Shown here piece by piece: positions 53,896-62,997 of a stretch of 64,000 bases of DNA. The notes under the pieces are model-generated. The model did no database searches, was not told where the DNA came from, and was given only the letters and a program-made list of their open reading frames with translations. Numbering within the stretch: the first letter of the stretch is position 1; each line of letters begins with the position of its first letter. Source of the stretch: Bacillota bacterium (GTDB lineage: Bacteria; Bacillota; Clostridia; Lachnospirales; Lachnospiraceae); assembly GCA_023443225.1 (NCBI GenBank), contig JAEZVF010000008.1, positions 1 to 64,000 on the forward strand. The letters are read 5' to 3'. Position numbers and translations under genes: made by a program.

Positions 53896-55371
53896 ATGAT
53901 GAGATCATTGTATTCTGGTGTATCCGGGTTAAGAGTTCACCAGACAAAAATGGATGTTATTGGTAACAATATCGCCAATGTCAACACAGTAGGTTTTAAA
54001 TCTAGTTCTGTAAATTTTTCAGATGTATTCTATCAGACGACACAAAGTGCATCTGGACCGAATGAAGCAACTGGAGCAGCTGGTCAAAATGCGATGCAGA
54101 TTGGACTTGGTTCCTCTGTAGCATCTATTACAGCGGCAATTACACAAACCGGTGGTTCCCAAAGAACCGACAATCCCTTTGACGTAATGATTAACGGGGA
54201 CGCTTTTTTCATAGTGAACAGCGGTGGAACGAATTATTTTACAAAAGCAGGTGCGTTTAACATCGATGCAAACGGTACTTTATGTACTTCTACCGGTGCT
54301 ACGGTTATGGGTTGGGGTGTAGATGATAAAGATCCAACAAAAACAGTAGCTGCAGAGGTAAAACCATTACAAGTTATGTCTGCTAAAAATTTATTTTCTC
54401 CACCAGTGGCTACAACAAATGCTACCGTTACTGGTAATATTGATAATCAGGATACTCAGATTCAAGCAGGTGCTACAGGAAGACCGGTAAGTGTTAATTT
54501 CTATGATAATACCGGGCATAGCTATACTGCAGAATTAAATGTAATCATGGGAACAAAGAATGATGAATTCCATGTTACAGTAAATGATATTACCGACTCC
54601 AACAGTCAATCCATCTTTTCTAAGAAGAGTATTGATGCTGCAACCGGTAAGGAAACCTATGGGGCATCCGCAATAACAACTTTTACCTTTGGTGGACTTA
54701 CTTACACTGTTGCAGCTGCCGACATCAATAAGGAAACCGGCAAAGTTAATTTAAAACAGCCGACCACAGGTTTTCCGACAATCAAGTTTGATGCTGCAAA
54801 CGGTAAATTTACGGGTGTAACTCCAGATGTTACTGATGCAAAAGATAGTTTCGTTTTAGACATTTCTGCTTCACCAGATCCATTCCCTAAACTAGCAGTA
54901 GATTTTTCCACTGTTACTATGTATGGAAAAAGCAGCAGTGGTGCTTCAACCGGAACTTCCTTGTCATCGGATAGGGGAAACAAAGATAGTATTGGTAAGG
55001 GTAAAAAAGTTGGTAACTTGTCTGGTATAAATATTGATAATGCTGGAAAAATCTTTGGTATTTATGATAATGGTGATAAGATACTATTAGGTCAAATTGC
55101 AACCGCATCTTTTGCAAATCCTGCAGGCCTTGAATCCGTTGGTAACAGCATGTTCGCTGAAACGCAAAACTCTGGTGAGTTCGATGGTATCGGTCAGGAT
55201 ATTTCTGCAAACGGTGGTAAGTTTACAACGGGCGTTCTGGAAATGTCAAATGTAGATTTGTCAGCACAATTTACAGAGATGATTACAACCCAGAGAGGTT
55301 TTCAGGCTAATTCAAGAATCATCACTACCTCGGATACATTATTAGAAGAACTTATTAATTTGAAACGTTAA
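53896..55371 (+). CDS. flgE: flagellar hook protein FlgE
   Basis: Major hook subunit. It starts MMRSLYSGVSGLRVHQTKMDVIGNNIANVNTVGFK. The middle hypervariable domain runs from about 90 to 400, and the C-terminus has GVLEMSNVDLSAQFTEMITTQRGFQANSRIITTSDTLL. Length 491 aa. AGGAGGA lies nine bases before ATG 53896; the frame is open to 53848 without a site. Confidence 0.95.
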   Translation: MMRSLYSGVSGLRVHQTKMDVIGNNIANVNTVGFKSSSVNFSDVFYQTTQSASGPNEATGAAGQNAMQIGLGSSVASITAAITQTGGSQRTDNPFDVMINGDAFFIVNSGGTNYFTKAGAFNIDANGTLCTSTGATVMGWGVDDKDPTKTVAAEVKPLQVMSAKNLFSPPVATTNATVTGNIDNQDTQIQAGATGRPVSVNFYDNTGHSYTAELNVIMGTKNDEFHVTVNDITDSNSQSIFSKKSIDAATGKETYGASAITTFTFGGLTYTVAAADINKETGKVNLKQPTTGFPTIKFDAANGKFTGVTPDVTDAKDSFVLDISASPDPFPKLAVDFSTVTMYGKSSSGASTGTSLSSDRGNKDSIGKGKKVGNLSGINIDNAGKIFGIYDNGDKILLGQIATASFANPAGLESVGNSMFAETQNSGEFDGIGQDISANGGKFTTGVLEMSNVDLSAQFTEMITTQRGFQANSRIITTSDTLLEELINLKR

Positions 55372-55391
55372 TAGATAATACATAGGAATCA

Positions 55392-55432
55392 ACCTGCGGT
55401 ATAGTATTTGATATCAAATTTATACCGCAGGT
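55392..55432 (+). promoter_or_regulatory. strong hairpin after flgE
   Basis: A 12-bp perfect stem (55392-55403 with 55421-55432) encloses a loop that is itself the 12-bp palindrome TTTGATATCAAA (55407-55418). No T-tract follows on either strand, so transcript stabilisation or processing is likelier than termination. Confidence 0.75.
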
Positions 55433-55494
55433 ATAACCAAAACTTGTATGCTAGATAGAGTAGCATAAGAACTTCATTTTGTGGAGGAACATTT

Positions 55495-55683
55495 ATGATA
55501 GATGTTACGAAAATGAATAATATCAGTATTACAATTAATGACGATTTAATTGAAACAATTGAAGAAACACCAGATACAGTAATTACGCTAACTACAGGTA
55601 AAAAGATTATTGTAAAAGAATCTCGGTTAGAGATTATTAATTTAGTAAAGACCTATAAGAAAGAATTATATAAAATGAATTAA
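55495..55683 (+). CDS. flbD: flagellar FlbD family protein
   Basis: A 62-aa protein of the short FlbD/SwrD family found between flgE and motA. The conserved core is ETPDTVITLTTGKKIIVKES. In B. subtilis SwrD raises motor torque. TGGAGG precedes the ATG. The 123-bp gap upstream holds the hairpin described separately. Confidence 0.88.
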   Translation: MIDVTKMNNISITINDDLIETIEETPDTVITLTTGKKIIVKESRLEIINLVKTYKKELYKMN

Positions 55684-55719
55684 GATATACAAAAGACTAA
55701 TGTTAGGTGGGTGACTATT

Positions 55720-56535
55720 TTGAATATTTCGTCAATAATAGGTTTAATAGCAGGTTTTGTATTAATGTTATTCGGTATTACTTTTGTAATGACCACGAAG
55801 AGCTTTGATGTTAGCTTGCTTGTGAATTTCTGGGACATTCCCTCTATTTTGATTACTTTTGGCGGTTCGTTTACCTGTATGATGACCATGTCGCCAAACT
55901 TGAAAACTTACATAGAACAACTGGCATCTTTTAAGATTATATTAAAGGCACCTGTTTATAACGATGTTGAGACGATCAAAAGTATCATTGCTCTATCTAA
56001 TGTTGCCAGAAAAGAAGGTCTTTTAGCATTGGAAGAAACTGCAAATGGAATTGAAGATGACTTCTTAAAGAAAGGAATTTTGTTAATTGTAGACGGTACT
56101 GATCCGGAATTGGTACGAAGTATTCTTGAAACAGAGTTAAACTGCATCGAGGCAAGGCACAATGATACCATTGGATTTTGGGACAAATTATCCGCCATGG
56201 GTCCTGCGTGGGGTATGATTGGAACGCTGATAGGGTTAGTTAACATGCTTAAGGATTTAAATGATGTTGCCACCATTGGTCCTAATATGGCTGTTGCTTT
56301 AATAACCACATTTTACGGTTCCGTTCTCGCAAACTGGCTCTGTATTCCCGTTGTTAACAAGTTAAAGGACATCAATGGTTCTGAAATTATGATGAAAGAG
56401 GTTGTAGTTGAAGGACTTTTATCCATACAGGCTGGAGAGAATCCAAGAGTTATTGAAGAAAAGCTGAAATCATTCTTAAAGCCAGCAAGCCGAGCTGAAT
56501 TTGATCATAATGAGGGTGGTGAAGTAAATGGCTAG
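55720..56535 (+). CDS. motA: flagellar stator protein MotA
   Basis: Stator proton or sodium channel subunit with four membrane helices (two near the N-terminus, two near 150-200). Conserved prolines are in GPAWGMIGTLIGL and the charged cytoplasmic loop contacts FliG. I take TTG 55720 as the start, seven bases after AGGTGGGTGA; the GTG at 55711 lies inside that site. It overlaps motB by 8 bp. Confidence 0.94.
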   Translation: MNISSIIGLIAGFVLMLFGITFVMTTKSFDVSLLVNFWDIPSILITFGGSFTCMMTMSPNLKTYIEQLASFKIILKAPVYNDVETIKSIIALSNVARKEGLLALEETANGIEDDFLKKGILLIVDGTDPELVRSILETELNCIEARHNDTIGFWDKLSAMGPAWGMIGTLIGLVNMLKDLNDVATIGPNMAVALITTFYGSVLANWLCIPVVNKLKDINGSEIMMKEVVVEGLLSIQAGENPRVIEEKLKSFLKPASRAEFDHNEGGEVNG

Positions 56536-57361
56536 AAAAAAGAAAGGGGAAGAATCAAGTGCTGGTTCCCCGTGGCTGAATACTTTTGCCGATCTAATGA
56601 ATCTTTTGTTGTGTTTTTTCGTATTATTATTTGCTGCGTCAACGGTAGATGCTGAAAAATATGAGACCATTGCTGCATCGATGGCAAGTAATTTTAGCAT
56701 TTTTAGTGGTGGTGGCTCTGCATTGGAAGAAGGGTCTTTAATTTCCAATGGTGTTAATCAGCTTAATAATCTTGATGAGTATAAAAATAATCTGGGAGAG
56801 AACGAAGACGCTAAGGAAGACCCGGAGCAATCCGGTAAGGATTCGTCTAAATCCATAACATCCACTTCCGATGCCATGGAAGTCTTGCTAGAACAAAAGA
56901 AAGAGGCAGCCCTGGAAATGTATGATGATATCGCCAAGATGGCCGAAAAGGGTAAATTGGATGATATTATTGATATAAGTATTGATCCAAATTATCAGTA
57001 TATTAAGATTAATTTAAGTGGATCCATATTATTTGATTCTGGTGAAGCAGACATTAAAGCAGAAGCCTTACCTATTTTGAGCAAGGTTGGTGATATACTA
57101 AAGGTATATAAAGATTATCATATTGAATTGGAAGGTCATACAGATAATGTGCCAATTCACAACAGTAACTACTCCAGTAACAATTGGCTTTCATCAGCAA
57201 GAGCTCTGAATGCTGCGATGTATCTGGTAGATAAGAAGGGTTTGAATCCTAAGACATTAAGCTGGACAGGCAGAGGGGAATATGACCCGGTAGCAAGCAA
57301 TGCTACAGTAGACGGAAGAGCGAAAAACCGACGTGTAGAACTAAAAATTTATAATAAATAA
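56528..57361 (+). CDS. motB: flagellar stator protein MotB
   Basis: Stator subunit that anchors MotA to peptidoglycan. A basic N-terminus leads into the plug and single helix WLNTFADLMNLLLCFFVLLF with the essential aspartate of the FAD motif (about Asp22). The C-terminal OmpA-like domain has LEGHTDNVPI and NRRVELKI. Length 277 aa. GGTGGTGA precedes the ATG inside motA. Confidence 0.95.
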   Translation: MARKKKGEESSAGSPWLNTFADLMNLLLCFFVLLFAASTVDAEKYETIAASMASNFSIFSGGGSALEEGSLISNGVNQLNNLDEYKNNLGENEDAKEDPEQSGKDSSKSITSTSDAMEVLLEQKKEAALEMYDDIAKMAEKGKLDDIIDISIDPNYQYIKINLSGSILFDSGEADIKAEALPILSKVGDILKVYKDYHIELEGHTDNVPIHNSNYSSNNWLSSARALNAAMYLVDKKGLNPKTLSWTGRGEYDPVASNATVDGRAKNRRVELKIYNK

Positions 57362-57363
57362 TA

Positions 57364-57378
57364 GCGTGCAGCACACGC
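57364..57378 (+). repeat. GC-rich mini-hairpin before fliL
   Basis: GCGTG at 57364-57368 pairs with CACGC at 57374-57378 over the loop CAGCA, three bases after the motB stop. It resembles the element at 50822-50836 before fliK. Confidence 0.55.
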
Positions 57379-57393
57379 AGTTGGGAGCTGGTT

Positions 57394-57912
57394 ATGAAGA
57401 AAAATATCTATACAATCTTAATTTTAGCACTACTACTTTTAAATATGATATTAACAGCGGTTATTGTATTTACTGTAGTGCCGACTACCATGAGAACAAA
57501 CAAATTAATTGCAAAAGTAGCATCCAATATCGACTTAGAGTTGGAATCGTCTTCTGTAGTAACTCCAGCTGATAAAATTGGCATTCAAGATATTGAGGTA
57601 TATCAGATACAGGACGATTTAACTATTAGCCTCAAAAAAGGACCAAATGATTCAAAGAATCATTATGCTTTGGTATCCGTTTCCTTTTCTATTAACACGA
57701 AATCAAAGGATTATGAAACCTTAAAGCCCACGATTGCTAATAACGAAGACTTTCTAAAAGAGATTATAATGGATGAGTTTTCCAAATATATGGTGGATGA
57801 TGTAAAAGAGAACAAAGAGAATATTAAGGATGAAATACTGAAGAGAGTTCAGGAAAAATTTAATTCTGATTTTATTGTTAGTGTAGCAGTAGGGAAAATG
57901 GTCGTAGAATAA
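57394..57912 (+). CDS. fliL: flagellar basal body-associated protein FliL
   Basis: Membrane protein that supports stator function. It has a short basic N-terminus, one helix near 6-30, and an external domain typical of FliL ending with a helix. Length 172 aa. GGGAG precedes the ATG. Sequence similarity is modest, but its position motB-fliL-fliM is standard. Confidence 0.88.
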   Translation: MKKNIYTILILALLLLNMILTAVIVFTVVPTTMRTNKLIAKVASNIDLELESSSVVTPADKIGIQDIEVYQIQDDLTISLKKGPNDSKNHYALVSVSFSINTKSKDYETLKPTIANNEDFLKEIIMDEFSKYMVDDVKENKENIKDEILKRVQEKFNSDFIVSVAVGKMVVE

Positions 57913-57981
57913 ATTTTTTTGGTGATTTTATTTGAAATATATGCTAATATAGTAGATAGGAATACCCGGGAGGTAATGACA

Positions 57982-58959
57982 ATGGGCGACGTCTTGTCTC
58001 AAAACGAGATAGACAACCTGCTTAAGGCGTTAAGCAGTGGTGAATTAGACGCAGATGAATTTAAAGACAGTGGGGAGAAGTTGGTTAAAAATTACGACTT
58101 TGCCAGACCGTCTAAATTCTCAAAAGAGCATCTTAGAACCTTAGAGATAATATTTGAACACTATGGAAGATTACTTTCTACAAATTTACCGGCTTATCTA
58201 CGTAAAAACGTACAAGTCGAGGTAATGAATTCTGAGGCTGTTGCATATGCTGAGTTTACCAACGCATTATCAAATCCGGTCTTATTAGGAATTGTAGACT
58301 TTTCTCCACTCAAAGGGAACATTATTATTGAATTGGCTGATAATCTTGGATATGCCATGGTAGACCGAATGTTGGGTGGTGGCGGTGCTCCACTTGAGAA
58401 GTCAAGAGACTTTACAGAAATCGAAATGATTATTATTGAAAGAATATTCAATGTATGCACGAATCTGTTGACAGAACCATGGTCCAATGTTATTGATGTA
58501 GAACCAAGACTAATTCGGATTGAGACAAATTCTCAATTTGCACAGATTATTGCTCCCAGCGAGATGACCTCCATTGTTACCATGAATATTAAAATTGGTA
58601 ATGTGGAAGGAATGATGAATGTTTGTCTTCCATATTCCTGTGTTGAAAGTGTTATTGATAAGTTGAATACCAAGTATTGGTTCTCAACTATGCAGGTTAA
58701 GGATGATTCTACATATCAGGATATTATAGAAATTGCGATAGCAAAGGCTAAGATTCCAATCAAAGCAGTACTGGGTAAAAGTACGATATCTGTAAATGAT
58801 TTTCTTGGTTTACAAAGGGGAGATATTATTAAGTTAAACAGCAAGGTAGACGACGAACTTAATATTTATGTAGGTAATATTAATAAATTTTCAGCGCTAC
58901 CAGGTGCTTATGCAGATTCGTATGCAGTTAGAATTTCATCAATTATTAGAGAGGAGTAA
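57982..58959 (+). CDS. fliM: flagellar motor switch protein FliM
   Basis: Switch complex C-ring protein. The N-terminal CheY-P binding peptide is MGDVLSQNEIDNLLKAL. It is followed by the CheC-like core with MVDRMLGGGG and a C-terminal SpoA domain. Length is about 325 aa. GGGAGGT lies seven bases before ATG 57982, which decides the start; the frame is open back to 57919. Confidence 0.96.
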   Translation: MGDVLSQNEIDNLLKALSSGELDADEFKDSGEKLVKNYDFARPSKFSKEHLRTLEIIFEHYGRLLSTNLPAYLRKNVQVEVMNSEAVAYAEFTNALSNPVLLGIVDFSPLKGNIIIELADNLGYAMVDRMLGGGGAPLEKSRDFTEIEMIIIERIFNVCTNLLTEPWSNVIDVEPRLIRIETNSQFAQIIAPSEMTSIVTMNIKIGNVEGMMNVCLPYSCVESVIDKLNTKYWFSTMQVKDDSTYQDIIEIAIAKAKIPIKAVLGKSTISVNDFLGLQRGDIIKLNSKVDDELNIYVGNINKFSALPGAYADSYAVRISSIIREE

Positions 58960-58965
58960 CAGTTT

Positions 58966-60165
58966 ATGGACGGGATGTTATCTCAAGAAGAGATTAATGC
59001 ACTTCTTACCGGGATGAGCTCTGATCTTGATAATGTGTCGAATAGTAATTCAGAATCATTATCAGAGGAGGAGAAGGATGCAATTGGAGAAGTTTCTAAT
59101 ATTAGTATGGGAACGGCTGCTACAACATTATCATCCTTAGTGAATCAGAAGGTTATAATTACTACTCCTGTAGTTTCATATGCCAATTGGGAAGATTTGG
59201 CTGATAATTATGATCGTCCCTGTGTATTCATACAAATATATTATAAAGACGGGTTACAGGGGAGCAATATCTTAATATTAAAAGAGAATGATGTAAAAGT
59301 TATTACAGATTTAATGATGGGAGGAGACGGATCCAACACCCAGGATGGTCTTACTGACTTACATTTAAGTGCAATTAGTGAAGCTATGAATCAAATGATG
59401 GGATCTGCTGCTACATCCATATCCTCAATGTTAGGAAAAAGAGTTGATATCAGTCCACCCAAAGCAGAGTTAGTTGATTTAAATGGTAGTATAGATGAAA
59501 ATGCAATTGTACCTTTCTTAAAAGAGCAATTTGTAAAAGTATCTTTTAAAATGGAAATTGGCGAGTTAGTAGATAGCGAGTTAATGCAATTGTATCCTTT
59601 TGATTTTGCAAGAGATTTGTATGAAAAATTTACTGCAGATAGACAATCCAAAAATGCAAATTCTCAAAACGCAACACAAGAGACACCGACCTCTATGAGT
59701 CAGATGAATTCGAATTCTGTAAATCATGATCAGATAACACAAGGACAGATGTTACAAGGTCAGATGTTACAAGGACAGATGCCTTTTGCACAGGCAATGC
59801 AAGGGAATCCTAATATGAATGGTATGTACGCTAATATGAATAATAATTATATGATGCCAGCAATGCAAGATGTCAATGTTCAGCAAGCACAGTTTCAACC
59901 ATTTACTGCAGCTCAAAGTTCCGTAGTACAACCAGAGAACATAGGGTTGATTATGGATGTTCCTTTAGAGGTGACTGTAGAATTGGGACGAACCAGTAAA
60001 TCCATTAAGGAGATCTTGGATTTTTCACCAGGTACTATTATAGAATTAAATAAGCTTGCTGGTGAACCAATTGATGTTTTAGTGAACGGTAAGTTCGTTG
60101 CAAAAGGAGAAGTTGTAGTTATCGAAGAATCATTTGGCATTAGAGTAACTGAAATAATTAAATAA
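58966..60165 (+). CDS. fliY: flagellar motor switch phosphatase FliY
   Basis: C-ring protein that also dephosphorylates CheY-P. The N-terminus MLSQEEINALL resembles a CheY-binding peptide. The CheC domain has both E-x2-N phosphatase motifs, EVSNISMG near 42-49 and EAMNQMMG near 138-145. A Gln/Met/Asn-rich linker contains three tandem QGQML-like units, and the C-terminal SpoA domain is FliN-like. Length 399 aa. GAGGAG precedes the ATG, 6 bp after fliM. Confidence 0.95.
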   Translation: MDGMLSQEEINALLTGMSSDLDNVSNSNSESLSEEEKDAIGEVSNISMGTAATTLSSLVNQKVIITTPVVSYANWEDLADNYDRPCVFIQIYYKDGLQGSNILILKENDVKVITDLMMGGDGSNTQDGLTDLHLSAISEAMNQMMGSAATSISSMLGKRVDISPPKAELVDLNGSIDENAIVPFLKEQFVKVSFKMEIGELVDSELMQLYPFDFARDLYEKFTADRQSKNANSQNATQETPTSMSQMNSNSVNHDQITQGQMLQGQMLQGQMPFAQAMQGNPNMNGMYANMNNNYMMPAMQDVNVQQAQFQPFTAAQSSVVQPENIGLIMDVPLEVTVELGRTSKSIKEILDFSPGTIIELNKLAGEPIDVLVNGKFVAKGEVVVIEESFGIRVTEIIK

Positions 60166-60201
60166 CTAAAATAATTAATACACAAGATAGGAGAATTTAA
60201 A

Positions 60202-60564
60202 ATGGCAAAAAGTATATTAATTTGTGATGATGCTGCATTTATGAGAATGATGATTAAAGATATTTTAACCAAAAATGGTTATTCAGTTGCTGGAGAAGCA
60301 GAAAATGGTGTGAAGGCGATAGAAAAATATAATGAAACCAAACCGGATTTGGTAATGATGGATATTACTATGCCGGAGATGGACGGTATTCAGGCGTTAA
60401 AGAAAATAAAGTCAGCAGATCCAAGTGCAAATATTATTATGTGTTCTGCTATGGGACAGCAAGCCATGGTTATTGAGTCCATACAATCTGGTGCTAAGGA
60501 TTTTATTGTAAAGCCATTTCAGGCAGATAGAGTACTTGAGGCTGTAAAAAAAGCGGTAGGCTGA
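60202..60564 (+). CDS. cheY: chemotaxis response regulator CheY
   Basis: Single receiver domain of 120 aa. Acid pocket Asp9/Asp10, phosphoacceptor Asp54 in VMMDITMPEMDG, switch Ser82, and Lys104 in FIVKPFQ are all in place. It binds FliM/FliY to control rotation. TAGGAG precedes the ATG. Embedded between fliY and fliO, as in other Firmicutes. Confidence 0.96.
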   Translation: MAKSILICDDAAFMRMMIKDILTKNGYSVAGEAENGVKAIEKYNETKPDLVMMDITMPEMDGIQALKKIKSADPSANIIMCSAMGQQAMVIESIQSGAKDFIVKPFQADRVLEAVKKAVG

Positions 60565-60565
60565 C

Positions 60566-60967
60566 ATGACGGTATTTAGCTTAGGATTGTCAAGTACGGA
60601 CAGCCTTCTCCAATTTCTTGGGTTACTCGTGTTGTTTATAGTTATATTAATAATTACTTTTTATACCACTAAATTGATTGGTGGAATAAAAGCTGGACAA
60701 CAGAAGAAAGGCAATATTAAGGTACTGGAAACTTTCCGAGTTACACAAAATAAATATCTTCAATTAGTTCAAATAGGTAAGAAGTATTTTGTTATAGCAA
60801 TCGGGAAAAATGAGATTCAATTAATTACAGAACTAAATGAAAGTGATTTAAATGAACCGGAAGAATACATAAAACAAGATTTTAAATTTCTAGATATATT
60901 ATCAAAGATAGCAAAAAAGCAAGAAGATAAAAATACGAAAGAGGGTCAGGAAACTGATCACAAGTAA
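60566..60967 (+). CDS. fliO: flagellar biosynthesis protein FliO/FliZ
   Basis: A 133-aa bitopic protein with one helix near 14-36 followed by the small cytoplasmic domain (IKVLETFRVTQNKYLQLVQIGKKYFVIAI). It helps assemble the FliP export gate. It starts 1 bp after the cheY stop. Position before fliP makes the call secure despite low family similarity. Confidence 0.9.
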   Translation: MTVFSLGLSSTDSLLQFLGLLVLFIVILIITFYTTKLIGGIKAGQQKKGNIKVLETFRVTQNKYLQLVQIGKKYFVIAIGKNEIQLITELNESDLNEPEEYIKQDFKFLDILSKIAKKQEDKNTKEGQETDHK

Positions 60968-60979
60968 AGGTTGGTATTC

Positions 60980-61870
60980 ATGATTATATATAGTAAAAGA
61001 CATATAAGAAATATGAAAAAAATTATCAGAATCTTATTTGTGACTTGTATATTAACCTTTATTTTTGCTACCCCGGTGTTTGCTTCTGCAAGTACTGTCT
61101 CTGGTAATACTACCAAGGACACTGCAAATCAAATGTCTTCTGAAGAAAAATCATCCAGAAAGGATGGTACCGGTACTAATATCGATGGATCTGTGGGACC
61201 AGTACGATTTAGTTTGGATGCAGGAGAGGAAGGCAAAGGGTTATCTTCTACATTACAAATACTTTTGGTAATAACCTTAATATCATTAGCTCCATCGATA
61301 TTAATTATGGTAACCTGCTTTACCAGAATAATAATAGTCTTACATTTTGTCAGGTCAGCACTTGGTACTCAGACAACACCTCCGAACCAAATACTGATTG
61401 GACTAGCATTGTTTCTAACGGTGTTTATTATGTCTCCAGTGTTTACTGACATTAATAATAATGCGCTTCAGCCCTTGACCAGAGGGGAAATAACCCAGGA
61501 AGAAGCATTTACTGCTGGGGTGGCCCCTTTAAGAGGATTTATGTTGGAACAAGTTATGAAACACCCAAAAGATTTGAGATTATTTATGGATATTGCAGGT
61601 ATTGATACAGTAGATTCCTATGAGGAAATACCTTTGACAGTAATTATTCCTTCGTTTATCATTAGTGAACTACGAACTGCTTTTATTATAGGGTTTCTGA
61701 TTTATATACCTTTTATAGTTGTTGATATGGTAGTGGCTTCTACATTGATGTCTATGGGTATGATGATGCTTCCACCAACCACGATATCCATGCCATTTAA
61801 GATTCTCCTTTTTATTTTAGCTGATGGATGGAATTTAATTATTGGAGAATTAGTGAAAACGTTCTATTAG
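60980..61870 (+). CDS. fliP: flagellar export gate protein FliP
   Basis: Core export gate subunit. A cleavable signal peptide (KKIIRILFVTCILTFIFA) is followed by a Ser/Thr-rich segment and then the four-helix core with TCFTRIIIVLHFVRSALGTQ, FIISELRTAF and DMVVASTLMSMGMMMLPP. Length about 296 aa. AAAGG lies nine bases before ATG 60980; TTG 60971 and ATG 61013 are alternatives. Confidence 0.95.
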   Translation: MIIYSKRHIRNMKKIIRILFVTCILTFIFATPVFASASTVSGNTTKDTANQMSSEEKSSRKDGTGTNIDGSVGPVRFSLDAGEEGKGLSSTLQILLVITLISLAPSILIMVTCFTRIIIVLHFVRSALGTQTTPPNQILIGLALFLTVFIMSPVFTDINNNALQPLTRGEITQEEAFTAGVAPLRGFMLEQVMKHPKDLRLFMDIAGIDTVDSYEEIPLTVIIPSFIISELRTAFIIGFLIYIPFIVVDMVVASTLMSMGMMMLPPTTISMPFKILLFILADGWNLIIGELVKTFY

Positions 61871-61892
61871 ATAACAATCGGAGGTATCTGTT

Positions 61893-62168
61893 ATGAATGA
61901 AAACATAATTATTGACATTGCAAGACAGGCACTTTGGTTGATTATCAAAGTATCGGCGCCTATGTTACTTGCATCCCTTGTTGTAGGACTTATAGTTAGT
62001 ATATTACAGACAGTAACTTCGATTCAAGAACAAACCCTCACATTTGTTCCAAAACTCATAGCTGTATTCTTAGTAATAGCACTTTTAGGTAGTTGGATAT
62101 TTTCAGAAGTGAGAGATTTTACTGTTGATTTGTTTATGAATTTTCAATACTACATTAAATCTGCATAA
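61893..62168 (+). CDS. fliQ: flagellar export gate protein FliQ
   Basis: A 91-aa protein with two membrane helices. The segment LVVGLIVSILQTVTSIQEQTLTFVPK is the FliQ signature. GGAGG precedes the ATG. Its TAA stop shares one base with the fliR start. Confidence 0.95.
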   Translation: MNENIIIDIARQALWLIIKVSAPMLLASLVVGLIVSILQTVTSIQEQTLTFVPKLIAVFLVIALLGSWIFSEVRDFTVDLFMNFQYYIKSA

Positions 62169-62932
62169 TGTTTACGATTGAAAAATTTGATATATTTTTG
62201 CTGATACTTGTGAGGATTACGGCTTTTATTTACGTTGCTCCATTTTTTAGTTTAAGGGATGTCCCACAAAAGGTTAAAGTTGGCTTTTCCTTATTTTTGT
62301 CAATTGTATTATTCCAAGCGGTACCAATGGAGGCACTTAAGTACCAAACCACATTTGATTATGCTGGTCTTGTTATTAATGAAGCCTTGCTTGGTTTAAT
62401 TATTGGTTTTTTTACAAATATCAGTTATTATATTTTAGCCTTTGCAGGGCAAATGATGGATATGGAAATCGGATTTTCCATGGTGAATGAATTTGATCCA
62501 GTTTCAAAAATTCAAACAACAATAAGCAGTAATTATTATTCCTATTTGGTATTGTTAATGATGCTGATAACTAATTTACATCATCATATTATTTATGCCA
62601 TGGCAGATGCTTTTAAAATTATTCCAGTTGGTGAAGTCATAATAAAACCGGAAATCTATTTATTAATGTTAAAGTTTATTAGAGATTATTTCATCATTGG
62701 ATTTCGTATCGTATTACCCATTTTTGCTGCTACTTTACTTCTGAATTCGATTTTAGCGATTTTGGCAAAGATAGCACCACAGATGAATATGTTTGTTATT
62801 GGATTACAGTTGAAAGTATTAGTTGGTCTATCCGTCCTTTTTTTACTGGTCGGTTTTGTTCCAAATGTTTCAGAGTTTATATTTAATGAGATGATCGATA
62901 TGATGAAATCAGCTATTAATGCTTTGTCATGA
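62168..62932 (+). CDS. fliR: flagellar export gate protein FliR
   Basis: Export gate subunit of 254 aa with about six membrane helices and the conserved LRDVPQKVKVGFSLFLSI, EALLGLIIGF and MNMFVIGLQLKVLVGL stretches. The start overlaps the fliQ stop by one base (TAATG), indicating coupled translation. Confidence 0.95.
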   Translation: MFTIEKFDIFLLILVRITAFIYVAPFFSLRDVPQKVKVGFSLFLSIVLFQAVPMEALKYQTTFDYAGLVINEALLGLIIGFFTNISYYILAFAGQMMDMEIGFSMVNEFDPVSKIQTTISSNYYSYLVLLMMLITNLHHHIIYAMADAFKIIPVGEVIIKPEIYLLMLKFIRDYFIIGFRIVLPIFAATLLLNSILAILAKIAPQMNMFVIGLQLKVLVGLSVLFLLVGFVPNVSEFIFNEMIDMMKSAINALS

Positions 62933-62997
62933 AGGTTATTCTAGTTTTTGGATACTAATTTACATAACATATTTTTAAATAATAAGGAATGAAGAGA

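Noticed and set aside
57366..57572. 68-codon + strand frame at the start of fliL
   Set aside because: It is out of frame within fliL, which has its own ribosome binding site and normal topology.
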